Assembly: GCA_963784065.1 (NCBI GenBank)
Contig: CAWAQA010000010.1
Coordinates: 62,001 to 126,000, forward strand
Direction of reading: 5' to 3'
Source: CAWAQA01 sp963784065
GTDB taxonomy: Bacteria; Acidobacteriota; Vicinamibacteria; Vicinamibacterales; UBA2999
Length of the DNA stretch: 64,000 nucleotides
Positions 18,964-27,729 of this stretch are shown here, in pieces; the first letter of the stretch is position 1, and each line of letters opens with the position of its first letter. The position numbers were made by a program, and so were the translations under genes. Below the pieces are notes generated by a model. The model did no database searches. It saw only the letters and a list, made by a program, of their open reading frames with translations, and had not been told where the DNA came from.

Positions 18964-20280
18964 ATGAATAGAGCAGTCATGATCGTGTTGGTGCTGGCCG
19001 TGGGCATGGCCGCCGGCATTCCCTTGGGCGGCCGGTTGATGCCGGCCAACGCTGAGAGCGCGGGATCGACCGAGAGCACGGCGTTCTCCGCCGTGCCCGA
19101 TGCGATCGGCGCACAGGATATCTCCGGGCCGTACCAGGTCGTCCCCGGGTGGCCGCAGGATCTCAGTACGCTGCCCGGACATGAGAAGTGGACGTATGGA
19201 GGGGCGCGCGGCATCTACGCCGAGAGCCCGAATCGGGTGTACCTCCTCGGAGGCGGCGAGCTGCCAAACATCCCGCGTCCGCAGGGGAAGCGATACCCGG
19301 ACGTCGGTCCCAACGTGCAGTTCCCCGTCGGTGGAGTGCCGTGGCGCAACGCGAACACCGCGGCCCCTCCGGGCGGTGGCGGGTCGGGCCAGGACCCCGC
19401 GAAGGGGATGGAAATCTGGAGAGGTGCGTCGCCGCCGTATCGCGAGCTCGGCGTGGACTCCCGCTGGGAGCACACGGTCGTCGTGGTCGACGCCCAGGGC
19501 AAGATCATCGAAGAGTGGACGCAGTGGGACAAGATGTTCAAGCGCCCGCACGCCGTCTACGTCAGCCCGTATGACGCGGAGAAGCACGTGTGGATCGTCG
19601 ATGACCATACGCACGCGATCTACAAGTTCACCAACGACGGCAAGCAGCTCGTCCAGACCATTGGCACCCCGAACGTCGCCGGCGCCGATGGCACGCACTT
19701 CAACCGCCCCACGTTCATGGCGTGGCTGCCCGACGGGAGCTTCTACGTCGCCGACGGCTACAACGGGACGCGCGTCGCCAAGTTCGACGCGCAGGGAAAG
19801 TTCCTGCTCGACTTCGGCATGCCCGGTGATTCGGGGAAGGAAACGCGACCGGGTTACATGAACAACGTGCACGGCGTCGCCATCGACCTCGAGACCCGGC
19901 GCGTGTTCGTCAACGACCGCGACAACCACCGCATCCAGATCTTCGACGAGAACGGCAAATATCTGTCCGAGTGGAAAATCGCCGTCAGCCCGTCGAGCCT
20001 CCACTTCGTGCAGATCGGCGCCGACCGGACGCTGGCGACCTTCGATCGCAACACGCACAAGATGCTGAAGTACGACCTCGACGGCCGCTTGCTCTACGCG
20101 TGGGGAACCGTCGCCGATTTCCCCGGCACGCTGTGGGGTGTCCACGGCATGAGCACGGATCAGGAAGGCAACTTCTACGTGGCTGAAGTCGATGCCGGCC
20201 GCTTCCAGAAGTTCCGGCCGCGGCCGGGCGCGAACCCGGCGTTCCTGATCGGCAAGCCGGTCTACTCGGCCTGGCAATAG
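18964..20280 (+). CDS. Secreted NHL-repeat beta-propeller protein
   Basis: 438 residues. GGAGGAG precedes ATG 18964; N-terminal signal or anchor (MIVLVLAVGMAAGIPLGGRL). From ~residue 150: HTVVVVDAQGKIIEEW, KRPHAVYVSPYDAEKHVWIVDDH, ADGTHFNRPTFMAWLPDGSFYVADGYNG, NNVHGVAIDLETRRVFVNDRDNHRIQIFD and GVHGMSTDQEGNFYVAEVD, i.e. at least five NHL blades. Such proteins are annotated as NHL or peptidyl-alpha-hydroxyglycine lyase-like; catalysis is unproven and a binding or scaffold role is as likely. Two related propellers lie at 41517-42731 and 42837-44096. Divergent from pair A. Confidence 0.8.
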   Translation: MNRAVMIVLVLAVGMAAGIPLGGRLMPANAESAGSTESTAFSAVPDAIGAQDISGPYQVVPGWPQDLSTLPGHEKWTYGGARGIYAESPNRVYLLGGGELPNIPRPQGKRYPDVGPNVQFPVGGVPWRNANTAAPPGGGGSGQDPAKGMEIWRGASPPYRELGVDSRWEHTVVVVDAQGKIIEEWTQWDKMFKRPHAVYVSPYDAEKHVWIVDDHTHAIYKFTNDGKQLVQTIGTPNVAGADGTHFNRPTFMAWLPDGSFYVADGYNGTRVAKFDAQGKFLLDFGMPGDSGKETRPGYMNNVHGVAIDLETRRVFVNDRDNHRIQIFDENGKYLSEWKIAVSPSSLHFVQIGADRTLATFDRNTHKMLKYDLDGRLLYAWGTVADFPGTLWGVHGMSTDQEGNFYVAEVDAGRFQKFRPRPGANPAFLIGKPVYSAWQ

Positions 20281-20291
20281 GGACTCGTTTT

Positions 20292-20356
20292 CGGTCTGCG
20301 GTCTGCGGTCCACGGTCTACGGTGACCGCAGACCGTAGATCGCAGACGAAGACCGG
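20292..20356. repeat. Heptamer tandem repeats CGGTCTG folding back on CAGACCG
   Basis: CGGTCTG, CGGTCTG, CGGTCCA, CGGTCTA and CGGTGAC run in seven-base register, then the reverse-complement units CGCAGAC, CGTAGAT and CGCAGAC. The two halves can pair into an imperfect hairpin that follows the NHL gene, so it may also stop transcription. Confidence 0.8.
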
Positions 20357-20362
20357 CAGTCC

Positions 20363-20391
20363 TTGACACGGTCGCTCTTCTGCTCTACTGT
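20363..20391 (+). promoter_or_regulatory. Candidate sigma-70 promoter upstream of the intact TonB receptor
   Basis: TTGACA at 20363-20368, a 17-nt spacer and TACTGT at 20386-20391. The perfect -35 and the spacing support it; the -10 matches at three of six. It would give a 5' leader of about 340 nt before ATG 20734. Confidence 0.35.
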
Positions 20392-20516
20392 CCCGCCCAG
20401 TTCGCTCGCCTTCGCTCGGCGGCCTGTACGTCGGCGCTGATCCCCGTCAGTTCTCATCCCTTCGTCGGAATCGTCTTTATCCCGTTCGGCAGTCGAAATC
20501 GCGAGGAGGTTTTGCG

Positions 20517-20561
20517 ATGCGGCGCGCGGAGAACGGTCTGATCCGGGAACCGGTTCGATGA
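20517..20561 (+). CDS. Possible 14-residue leader peptide upstream of the TonB receptor
   Basis: GCGAGGAGGTTTTGCG directly precedes ATG 20517, and the frame MRRAENGLIREPVR ends at 20561. Its stop overlaps an ATG (ATGA) that opens a 46-residue frame to 20698. The RBS is stronger than that of many real genes here. No homologue is recognised, and the codons do not reveal an attenuation motif. Confidence 0.25.
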   Translation: MRRAENGLIREPVR

Positions 20562-20733
20562 CCCGGTGTCCACGCCCACCAGATGATCGTGCCGCTGTGC
20601 CGCAGGTCGCGCAGGACCTCCAGGTCCCCGGCGACGTGTGTCAGCCGGGTGACCTGTGCGGATGGACGGCTTCGTCGCAGAGGAGGTCTTCAGTGTGAGT
20701 CGGGTGCGGCCGTAACCGGAGAAGGAGGATTTC

Positions 20734-23631
20734 ATGCTGACGTGGCGAACGGGTCGGGTGCGTGATCTGGTGGCGCTGGTCCTGGCGTGCCTTCTGGGAC
20801 TGACAGCGGCAGCGGCGGCACAAGGGGCCGGCGGCGTGATGACCGGCACGATCAGGGATGCGCAGGGTGGCGCGCTTCCGGGCGTCAGCCTGACACTGCG
20901 CAACGTGGACAGCGGTGCCCTGCGCACCGCCGTCAGCGAAGGGAACGGCACATATCGTCTGCCCGGACTGCCGCCGGGGCGTTATGAGCTGGGCGCCGAA
21001 CTGCCGGGATTCACCACCACGGCCATCACCGACATCACGATCACCATCGGCCTCGAGCTGCAGCGCGACGTCACTCTGGGGTTGCAGACCGTACAGGAGA
21101 CCGTGACCGTCACGGGCGAAGCGCCGGTGGTCGAGACGACACGAACCGAGGTGGCCTCCGTGGTGACGCAGCAGCAGATCGAGTCTCTGCCGATCGCCGA
21201 TCGCCAGCCGATCTCGCTCGCGCTCCTCCTGCCGGGAACGAGCATGGACATGACCTCTGCCCGCCGCTCGCAGGCGAACATCGGCGCCGGCGGCTCCGCC
21301 AACACGATGAACCTCTATCACGTGGACGGCGGCATGAACATGTCGAACAACTCCGGCCAGCAGCACCTGGAGGTGCCGCAGTCGGCGATTCGGGAATTCA
21401 GGGTCAACCTCAGTCAGTCGTCGGCCGAGTACGGCGCCGTCGGTGGCGTGGTGCTGACGGCGACCAAGAGCGGCACGAACCGATTCAGCGGCGAGGTGTT
21501 CGAGTTCTTCCGCGACAAGAGCCTCAACGCGCTGGACAAGTTCGAAAGCGAACGCCACGAGCAGTTCGGCGAGCCGAAGCCCGATTTCCGGCGCCATTCG
21601 TACGGCGGAGCATTTGGCGGTCCCATCGTCCGCGATCGCCTGCACTTCTTCGCCGCGTTCGAGCGTTCGACCGAGGAGGCCACGGCAACCGTCAATACCG
21701 GGCAACCGCAGTTCTACTCGACGCTGGAAGGCAGCTTCCCGCGCGAGTACCGGCGCCGCTCGTGGTTCGTGCGCGGCGATCTGCAGATCAACCCGCAGCA
21801 GAACGTGTTCGTCCGGTATGTCACGGACATGGAGCAAATTCTGTGCGAGACCTGCGGCGGCTTCAACGCGGCTTTCTACGGCGCCGATCTGCGCTCCCCG
21901 CGCGACTCGAACCTCGTCGGCCACACGTGGGTGATCAGCTCGAGGATGCTGAACGAGGTCCGGGCGCAGATCCCCCCCTCGCATCTGGACAACCGCACGG
22001 GTCCTCCCACGCTGCCGCTCTGGCCCCCGAGCCAGAAGGGGGAGTTTCCGCCGGAGCGATTCGAGGGCTACACGCAGATCTATCAGTTCCCGAGCCTGAA
22101 CTGGGGCTCCAACGGCTGGAGCATGAACTGGACGAGCCGCTGGGAAGTTCGCGATGACTTCTCGGTGGCGATGGGCAACCACTCGTTGAAGGTCGGCGGC
22201 GGTTACGTGCGCCTCTTCTCACCCGAAGAACAGTCCAACAATATCGGCACGTGGCTGTTCGACACGGACCAGCCCTTCGACGGAACGGCGGCGACGATGG
22301 CGAACCTGCGCAACCCGATTCAGTTCACCGCGTCGTTCCCGCCCCTGCTCCGCAACCTGCAGAACCACTGGATTCAGGGCTACGTGCAGGACGAGTGGCG
22401 CGTGCGATCGAACGTGACCCTGAGCCTCGGAGTGCGCTACGACAATCAATACAAGTCGTTCAACAATCACCTCGACCTGACACCGGTACCGCGCCTGCGT
22501 GAGCTCATCGACCCGAGCGTGCGCGGCGACCACAACAACTTCGGCCCGCGGCTCGGCGTGGCGTGGGATGTCAATGACGATGGGCGATCGGTGGTGCGGG
22601 CGGCGTACGGCACGTATTACCAGTACGTCATGCAGGGAGGTCTGCGGCCCGAGCTGACAGCCTTACGCCAGACCAGCATCGTCATCCGCAATCCTACGTA
22701 TCCCGATCCGTACGGCGGCCGATCGCCTGAGTCGTTTGCCTCGACGGCTCCGCCGAACGTGAATATCACGGACGACGAGATCGAGAACGCGCGGGCGCGG
22801 TCCTTGACGCTCGGCTACTCGCAGGAGCTGAGAGCGAACCTGGCGGTTCATGTGGACGCCCTGCATACCAACGTCGACACGATGACCCAGCTTGCCAACA
22901 TCAACACGCCGGTCACGCCGGCCGGGGCGCGGCCGCTGCCAACGTGGGGGCGCATCCTCAACCTGCAGTCGGGAGGCGAACACGAGTACCGGGCGATGTT
23001 CGTGCGGCTCGAGAAGCGGTTCGCCAGCCGGCATCAGTATCTGCTGTCCTACACGCTCGCCAAGCAGCAGAACTTCGGCGCGGGAACACAGCCGGCGGTG
23101 ACCGACTACTACAACCAGGCGCTCGACTGGGGCCCCGGGAGCGGCGATCGCCGCCACAGCTTCGTGGCGAGCGGCTCCTTCCTGTTTCCTTTCGACATCA
23201 ACGTCGGAGCGGTGTGGACCCTGCGTTCCTCGATGCCGTTCAGCGCCCGCGCGGGACGCGACCTGAACAACGACGGCGCCGCCAACACCGACTATGTCCC
23301 GGGCACCACCCGCAACATCGGCAACCGCGACACCGCCACCATGCTCGCCGCGGTCAACGCGTGGCGGACGCTGAACGGGCGTGCTTCGATCCCGGAGGAG
23401 AACCTCGACACGAACGACTACAACCGCTTCGACGTCCGCGCCAGCAAGGCGATTGCGTTCGGGGATCGGCGACTCGAGTTCATCGCCCAGGTGTTCAACC
23501 TGTTTGGCCGGGACAACCTCGGTGCGATCGAGGCCGGCTGGCAGGAGAACGCGTTGTCCGATGCGTTCGGCCGCATTCTCACGGTGCAGCCGCGGCAGCA
23601 GGCGGAGCTGGCCGTGCGTTTCATGTTCTGA
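20734..23631 (+). CDS. TonB-dependent receptor with carboxypeptidase-regulatory-like N-terminal domain
   Basis: 965 residues, intact. GAAGGAGG is 6 nt before ATG 20734. Signal peptide ~1-33; regulatory-like domain ~34-118 (GVMTGTIRDAQGGALPGVSL, YRLPGLPPGRYELGAELPGF); plug ~125-250 (ETTRTEVASVVTQQQIESLP, NTMNLYHVDGGMNMSNNSG, GGVVLTATKSGTNRFSGEVF); then a ~700-residue barrel ending QAELAVRFMF with terminal Phe for BAM. Imports large substrates using TonB energy from the inner membrane; the ligand is unknown. This Oar/SusC-like class in Acidobacteriota is often linked to peptides or glycans. No frameshift, unlike its relative at 12607. Confidence 0.9.
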   Translation: MLTWRTGRVRDLVALVLACLLGLTAAAAAQGAGGVMTGTIRDAQGGALPGVSLTLRNVDSGALRTAVSEGNGTYRLPGLPPGRYELGAELPGFTTTAITDITITIGLELQRDVTLGLQTVQETVTVTGEAPVVETTRTEVASVVTQQQIESLPIADRQPISLALLLPGTSMDMTSARRSQANIGAGGSANTMNLYHVDGGMNMSNNSGQQHLEVPQSAIREFRVNLSQSSAEYGAVGGVVLTATKSGTNRFSGEVFEFFRDKSLNALDKFESERHEQFGEPKPDFRRHSYGGAFGGPIVRDRLHFFAAFERSTEEATATVNTGQPQFYSTLEGSFPREYRRRSWFVRGDLQINPQQNVFVRYVTDMEQILCETCGGFNAAFYGADLRSPRDSNLVGHTWVISSRMLNEVRAQIPPSHLDNRTGPPTLPLWPPSQKGEFPPERFEGYTQIYQFPSLNWGSNGWSMNWTSRWEVRDDFSVAMGNHSLKVGGGYVRLFSPEEQSNNIGTWLFDTDQPFDGTAATMANLRNPIQFTASFPPLLRNLQNHWIQGYVQDEWRVRSNVTLSLGVRYDNQYKSFNNHLDLTPVPRLRELIDPSVRGDHNNFGPRLGVAWDVNDDGRSVVRAAYGTYYQYVMQGGLRPELTALRQTSIVIRNPTYPDPYGGRSPESFASTAPPNVNITDDEIENARARSLTLGYSQELRANLAVHVDALHTNVDTMTQLANINTPVTPAGARPLPTWGRILNLQSGGEHEYRAMFVRLEKRFASRHQYLLSYTLAKQQNFGAGTQPAVTDYYNQALDWGPGSGDRRHSFVASGSFLFPFDINVGAVWTLRSSMPFSARAGRDLNNDGAANTDYVPGTTRNIGNRDTATMLAAVNAWRTLNGRASIPEENLDTNDYNRFDVRASKAIAFGDRRLEFIAQVFNLFGRDNLGAIEAGWQENALSDAFGRILTVQPRQQAELAVRFMF

Positions 23632-23687
23632 CGATCTGGATTGTGGCCTCCGAGCCGGGGGCCACGGCGAAGCGGTATCAACACGTT

Positions 23688-24112
23688 CTTCCGGCTGAAG
23701 CCGGAAGCCACGGCAAGGATTGAGATTTTCAATCGTGTGGCTTCCGGCTTCAGGCGGAGGAGTGGCGGATGTGGAGGTCCCCCGCGCCGACGAAACCATT
23801 CTTCCGGCTGAAGCCGGAAGCCACGGCAAGGATAGAGATTGCAATCGTGTGGCTTCCGCCTTCAGGCGGAGGAGTGGCGGATGTGGAGGTCCCCCGCGCC
23901 GACGAAACCATTCTTCCGGCTGAAGCCGGAAGCCACGGCAAGGATAGAGATTGCAATCGCGTGGCTTCCGCCTTCAGGCGGAGGAGTGGCGGATGTGGAG
24001 GTCCCCCGCGCCGACGAACCATTCTTCCGGCTGAAGCCGGAAGTCACGGCAAGGATTGAGATTTTCAATCGTGTGGCTTCCGCCTTCAGGCGGAAGGGTG
24101 GCGGACGTGGGT
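23688..24112. repeat. 112-bp tandem array, nearly four copies, two hairpins per unit
   Basis: Unit starts (CTTCCGGCTGAAGCC) lie at 23688, 23801, 23913 and 24024, giving periods of 113, 112 and 111 bp; the last copy is partial. Each unit holds CTTCCGGCTGAAGCCGGAAG, a short stretch with AAGGATNGAGATT, then CTTCCGCCTTCAGGCGGAGG, then GTGGAGGTCCCCCGCGCCGACGA. Copies differ at a few bases. The array follows the TonB gene and precedes the convergent cytochrome gene. Open frames across it are products of the periodic sequence. Confidence 0.9.
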
Positions 24113-24113
24113 T

Positions 24114-24144
24114 CGTAGAGGCCGACCTGAAGGTCGGCCTCTAC
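24114..24144. repeat. Palindromic repeat, GTAGAGGCCGACC type
   Basis: CGTAGAGGCCGACCTGAAGGTCGGCCTCTAC forms a near-perfect 14-bp stem around TGAA. It lies between the tandem array and the cytochrome stop codon and may act as a terminator for that minus-strand gene. Confidence 0.8.
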
Positions 24145-24158
24145 ACCAACACAACGGG

Positions 24159-25292
24159 TTACTTTCCGGTCGGGTCGGGCCTGCCGAATCGCGCCGCGTC
24201 AATCGGCACGTTCGGCCGGATGTCCTTCATCTGCATCGTGACCTGGTTGTTGGTCCAGGTCCTCGTCCACTGAAATGGCATCTGCACTCCCGCAACGGCG
24301 CGGAAGTCCGAATAGTCGATCTTGGTCGGCACGGAACCGACGGCGGTTGTGGTCCAGTGCACCAGCCGCACCAGCCGGCCTGCCTCGTCGAAGTACAGCC
24401 GGACGGGCGGTTGTCCCGGGTTCGTCCCGTGCGCCACGACGACGTCGCGGCCGCCGATCGCGCTGACGCCAATCTGCCACTGGCTGAACGCCCGCTGGAT
24501 GCCGGCCGGGAACCACACCATCGCTTCGATCGCGGCACCCGTCAGGTTGCCGCCGCTCAGAGGCAGCAGCGGCAGCGGCGTGTCCGGCTGCAGTCTCCAC
24601 CCGGTGCGGCCGTCGTACGCCTTGACGCTGACGCCAGCCGTTCCGCGTGCGATGGTCGTCATCTGGTTGGGCGCCCTCGCATAGACCTCCGCGGGGACCT
24701 CCATGAGCTCGGTCTCGTACCCCGCGTAGGTTCCCGTGGCCACGAAGCTCGTGAGCTTTGCCAGCGGCTCGGGCCCGCCCAGGAACTTCAGGTACTTGGC
24801 GAACACGTCGTCGGGCGAGGGTGCGTAGAGGCTGGGAAAGAAGTTCATCGCGTACGGATCGTCAACCGGCTCCCCGTACTGCAGATCGAGATTGGGCTCG
24901 GTCTTCGGCCTGTTGCCGCCGGCATGGCAGGTGAAGCAGGTGACGCGCGGCTGCCCCGCGAAGTACTGCTTGTTGATCGTGTTCATCATCACGACCATCT
25001 GGCGCGCCCGGTTGATGCGCGGGGTCGCGATGGAGAACGCCTTCGGATCCGAGATGATCTCCTGCGCGTGACAGCTCACGCAGTCGAAGAGCAGCGCCGA
25101 GGAGAACATCCCCATCGTGTCGAGGAACTGATCGGCGGGAATCCCCTTGAGGACCTGGATGTTCTGGAAGACCTGCTCCGCCATGCGCACAGGGGTGTCG
25201 GCAGCCGGCGCCTGCTGCGGCTGTGCCTCGATGGCCACGGCGCCGAGCCACACGAAGCCCAGGATCAGAATGACGACAGGGGGTCTCATCAT
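24159..25292 (-). CDS. Dihaem c-type cytochrome related to photosynthetic reaction-centre cytochrome, fused to a lipoprotein-like domain
   Basis: 377 residues. Signal segment 1-24. Residues ~35-130 resemble the reaction-centre cytochrome c subunit family: VFQNIQVLKGIPADQFLDTMG, C71-VSC-H75, MVVMMNTIN and C119-FTC-H123, giving two CXXCH haem sites instead of the usual four. Residues ~190-377 are a beta-rich domain with IDYSDFRAVAGVQMPF, the same signature as in the N-terminal half of the MBL hydrolases here. Periplasmic electron carrier or haem sensor by inference; no photosynthesis genes are seen. Last gene of the minus-strand run 27729-24159. Confidence 0.85.
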   Translation of the reverse strand: MMRPPVVILILGFVWLGAVAIEAQPQQAPAADTPVRMAEQVFQNIQVLKGIPADQFLDTMGMFSSALLFDCVSCHAQEIISDPKAFSIATPRINRARQMVVMMNTINKQYFAGQPRVTCFTCHAGGNRPKTEPNLDLQYGEPVDDPYAMNFFPSLYAPSPDDVFAKYLKFLGGPEPLAKLTSFVATGTYAGYETELMEVPAEVYARAPNQMTTIARGTAGVSVKAYDGRTGWRLQPDTPLPLLPLSGGNLTGAAIEAMVWFPAGIQRAFSQWQIGVSAIGGRDVVVAHGTNPGQPPVRLYFDEAGRLVRLVHWTTTAVGSVPTKIDYSDFRAVAGVQMPFQWTRTWTNNQVTMQMKDIRPNVPIDAARFGRPDPTGK

Positions 25293-25305
25293 GTGAACGT
25301 GTGAT

Positions 25306-25397
25306 TGGTCTCCGGTCTGCGGTCTTCGGTCCCCGGTCTTCGGTTCACACGCTCGTTGCCACCGTAGACCGCAGACCGCAGACCGCAGACCGAAGAT
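25306..25397. repeat. Heptamer tandem repeats (CGGTCTN), second array
   Basis: CGGTCTG, CGGTCTT, CGGTCCC, CGGTCTT, CGGTTCA, an 18-nt loop, then CGTAGAC and three CGCAGAC units and CGAAGAT. Same seven-base register and fold-back design as 20292-20356. It fills the gap between the cytochrome and the WEGDTLVID gene upstream of it. Confidence 0.8.
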
Positions 25398-25405
25398 CCC
25401 GGCGC

Positions 25406-26362
25406 CTAGCCGCGCTCCCTCGTCAGCATGTGGGACAGGTCGAAGTCAAGACAGGGCGGGTCCTCGATGTAGGGAGCGTCGCCCGTGTTCAGGGGTAGCG
25501 CGCGCGGATCCATCTCCCACGGTTCCATCAGCACCTCGGGATCGTGGACCGTCGCCTGGTAGTGCAAGGTGTTGCCCTCACGCCGCAGCCGCTCGACGAC
25601 CCGCATGTTGTTGGTGTGAAACCAGCCCGGCCAGCCGAGCCAGCTGACGTCGTTGAAGCCGATGACGTCGATGACCAGCGTGTCACCTTCCCATTTCCCG
25701 ACGGCGTCGCCGGTGAACGTCTGGTCCTGTGAATTCACGGGATCGTGCGGGCGTCCGTCGGTCGGGATCACGCGCCACATGTTTCTGTTCTGGTAGAGCA
25801 GGACGACATCCTTCGCCGTCTGCACGATCCGCATCGGCGGGCCGAGCCGCGGGACGCCGGGAGGGAAGCAGGAGAACGTCGTGTCTTCCTTGTTGCCGTT
25901 CTCGTCGAGATAGTTGACCCGCGCCCAGAACTCCGGCTTGTACAACGGAGGGTTGCCGAAGGCCCGCTGCGTGAACCCGGCGTCACGCTCGGAGTACAGG
26001 TTGTTGCCGTGCCGGTAGTTCGGCTGCCGTCCGATGATCTTGGCGTTGGCGCTCACCTTGCCCGCCGCCAGGGCGGCGGAATAGTCGTTGTAGTGCTCGA
26101 ACTGGTGCACCTGGCCGTCCGGCTCGATCGCCTGGACGCCGCCGGCCGCGGCGCCCCCGCCGCCGCCGCCACCCCACCGGCCGTTCAGATCCGGTTTCCC
26201 CTCCGGTGTGCGCGGCGTGGCGACCGGCGCGGACGCACCGCCCGCGCCGGGCCTGGTCTGCGCCCCGACGTCGCTGGACACAAGCAGCGTCACGGCGAGC
26301 AGCGATACACCGGCGACAACACCCACGGTGGCCGCGATGAAGCGGAATGGACCACGCGTCAT
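25406..26362 (-). CDS. Secreted WEGDTLVID-family protein (pair B)
   Basis: 318 residues. Signal peptide (LLAVTLLVSSDVGAQ), TPEGKPDLNGRW, then a Gly-rich stretch of nine consecutive Gly at ~65, HYNDYSAALAAGKVSANA, FSCFPPGVPRLGPP, IVQTAKDVVLLYQNRN, IPTDGRPHDP, GKWEGDTLVIDVIGFND, RVVERLRREGNTLHYQATVHDPEV and WEMDPRALPLN. Same family as 17994-18803 and 34478-35533. The CFPPGVPR and IPTDGRPH elements are shared with the 33544 and 34478 proteins. 36 bp downstream of DUF6152 copy 2, same strand. Function unknown. Confidence 0.75.
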   Translation of the reverse strand: MTRGPFRFIAATVGVVAGVSLLAVTLLVSSDVGAQTRPGAGGASAPVATPRTPEGKPDLNGRWGGGGGGGAAAGGVQAIEPDGQVHQFEHYNDYSAALAAGKVSANAKIIGRQPNYRHGNNLYSERDAGFTQRAFGNPPLYKPEFWARVNYLDENGNKEDTTFSCFPPGVPRLGPPMRIVQTAKDVVLLYQNRNMWRVIPTDGRPHDPVNSQDQTFTGDAVGKWEGDTLVIDVIGFNDVSWLGWPGWFHTNNMRVVERLRREGNTLHYQATVHDPEVLMEPWEMDPRALPLNTGDAPYIEDPPCLDFDLSHMLTRERG

Positions 26363-26398
26363 ATCGAATCTCCTGAAGAGCGCGTCACATCGCGCGCG

Positions 26399-26830
26399 TC
26401 ACTTCGCGCCGGTGTCGGCGTTGCCGGTTTCGGACTTGTACTGGTGCCAGAGGTCGATCTTCCGGCCGTCCGGCAGGACGAAGGTCAGAATGTATCCGTT
26501 GGCCGAACCATCGATGGCCTTGGCGACGATAGCGGTGTAGGTCTCGCCGGTCTTGAACACGTCGCGCCCGCTGATGCCGATGTCGCGGAACCCGTTGGGG
26601 CCGGCCCCGGACACGGTCCACGTCGTCACCTTGCCGCTGTCGTCCTTGACGTCCAGGAACCAGCGCACGTGCGGATTGATCCAGAGCACTTTCGTCAGCA
26701 CGCCGGTGAGCGTGAGGTGATCGTTCTGGTCGAACGCCGCCTGCACGGCATGATGCGCCGCTGGCGCCTCAGCCGCCGACCACAGGAACGCGGCAAGCAA
26801 CAACACACCGGCACATCCGTGACGCATCAC
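26399..26830 (-). CDS. DUF6152 family secreted protein (copy 2)
   Basis: 143 residues. Signal peptide then AHHAVQAAFDQNDHLTLTG, VLTKVLWINPHVRWFLDVKD and TTWTVSGAGPNGFRDIGI. Matches the family core (HH, WxNPH, TWxxxxGxPN). Closely spaced between the domain-only gene upstream (26853-27729) and the WEGDTLVID gene downstream. Confidence 0.85.
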   Translation of the reverse strand: MMRHGCAGVLLLAAFLWSAAEAPAAHHAVQAAFDQNDHLTLTGVLTKVLWINPHVRWFLDVKDDSGKVTTWTVSGAGPNGFRDIGISGRDVFKTGETYTAIVAKAIDGSANGYILTFVLPDGRKIDLWHQYKSETGNADTGAK

Positions 26831-26852
26831 CGACCTCCTGGAATATCGACCA

Positions 26853-27729
26853 CTACTTCGCCGCCGCCGCCCGGACGTTCTCCGGTACGGGCATGACGAC
26901 GTAGGGATTGTACGTCTGGCTCATGGTGAGCGTGAGATCCATTACCGTGGCGCCGTTCCGCTGCTGGACGATGCGACGCGGCAGCAAGGCGTCGCTCTTG
27001 TAGTCTTTGGCGTTCCAATCGCCATAATCCGAGTAGGTGGTGACGGTGACGACGTTGTTGAGCCGCGTCTCGACCCGCTCGATGCGATGGCTGAAGTCGC
27101 GCCGCACGCCGGTCGGCATCGTGTGAAACAGGAAGTTCTCCGGATCCAGCGTTGCCTTCATCGTGCCGCCCTGCAGCGGAGCCGGCAGGGGGAAGGTAAT
27201 CACCGGTTTCCCGCCTTCGGTCGTGAGCGTTGCCTTCGCGCCGGCGAGACGCGCCGCCTTGATGACGCCTTGCGGCAGAGTCCAGATCTGCAGCAGCCTC
27301 TCGTGGGCCGCTTGCGGCGCCGGCGACGCGTTGCGGCCGGGCTCCGTCTCGTTCCAGGCCAGCTCGCCGGCCACGACCTGGATCTGCCGCTCGGGCTTCT
27401 GTCCGGCCGCCGCCGCGCACGCGAAGTCCACGCGCATCGCCGGCACGGGGAAGCGTTCGCGACCGTCCCCGGCGGCGTATCTCACGCTGCCGCGATAATC
27501 CGTTACCTGGCAGGTCCGGCCCTGAACGGTGAGCGTGCCTGTCGCCCAGTACTCGAAGGTCGACGATCCCGTCACGCTCCTGCGGGCCACGCAGCATGCC
27601 GAGCGCGTCGGCCGCCTTGTAGAGCGTGGAGTCGAGAGTCGCCGCCGCCGGCGCCGTCTGCGCATGCGGGCGGACGGCGAGTCCCGCGAGAGTCACGAGG
27701 GCCGCGGCGATGAGCGCGTTCGTTCGCAT
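26853..27729 (-). CDS. Secreted lipoprotein-like domain protein (stand-alone relative of the MBL N-terminal domain), frameshifted
   Basis: ~290 residues if repaired. Start ATG 27729 gives a signal peptide (LVTLAGLAVRPHAQ) and the segment TLYKAADALGMLRGPQERDG; after a shift near 27565 the other frame continues STFEYWATGTLTVQGRTCQV, RLLQIWTLPQGVIKAARLAGAK, VTVTTYSDYGDWNAKDYKSD and NPYVVMPVPENV, ending at 26853. Pattern and order (xALGM...GTLTV...TPxGxIKAA...YSDY) match the first ~280 residues of the three MBL paralogues, but no MBL domain follows. First gene of the minus-strand run. Confidence 0.7.

Larger units (their letters stand above)
20281..20733. other. 453-bp region: heptamer hairpin, promoter candidate, possible leader ORFs
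   Basis: Holds the heptamer array (20292-20356), TTGACA-N17-TACTGT (20363-20391) and two short overlapping reading frames at 20517-20561 and 20558-20698. The long antisense frames here look spurious. Confidence 0.5.

Noticed and set aside
18928..20313. 461-codon minus-strand frame over the NHL gene
   Set aside because: Antisense; the NHL blades are on the plus strand.
20292..20356. CRISPR or riboswitch
   Set aside because: Seven-base tandem units without spacers, and no conserved aptamer pattern recognised.
23688..24112. CRISPR array
   Set aside because: Units are 112 bp and contiguous, without unique spacers; no cas genes nearby.
23720..24273. Open frames of 65-144 codons across the 112-bp array
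   Set aside because: They repeat the same peptide with each array unit, are open on both strands and have no RBS; they come from repeat periodicity.
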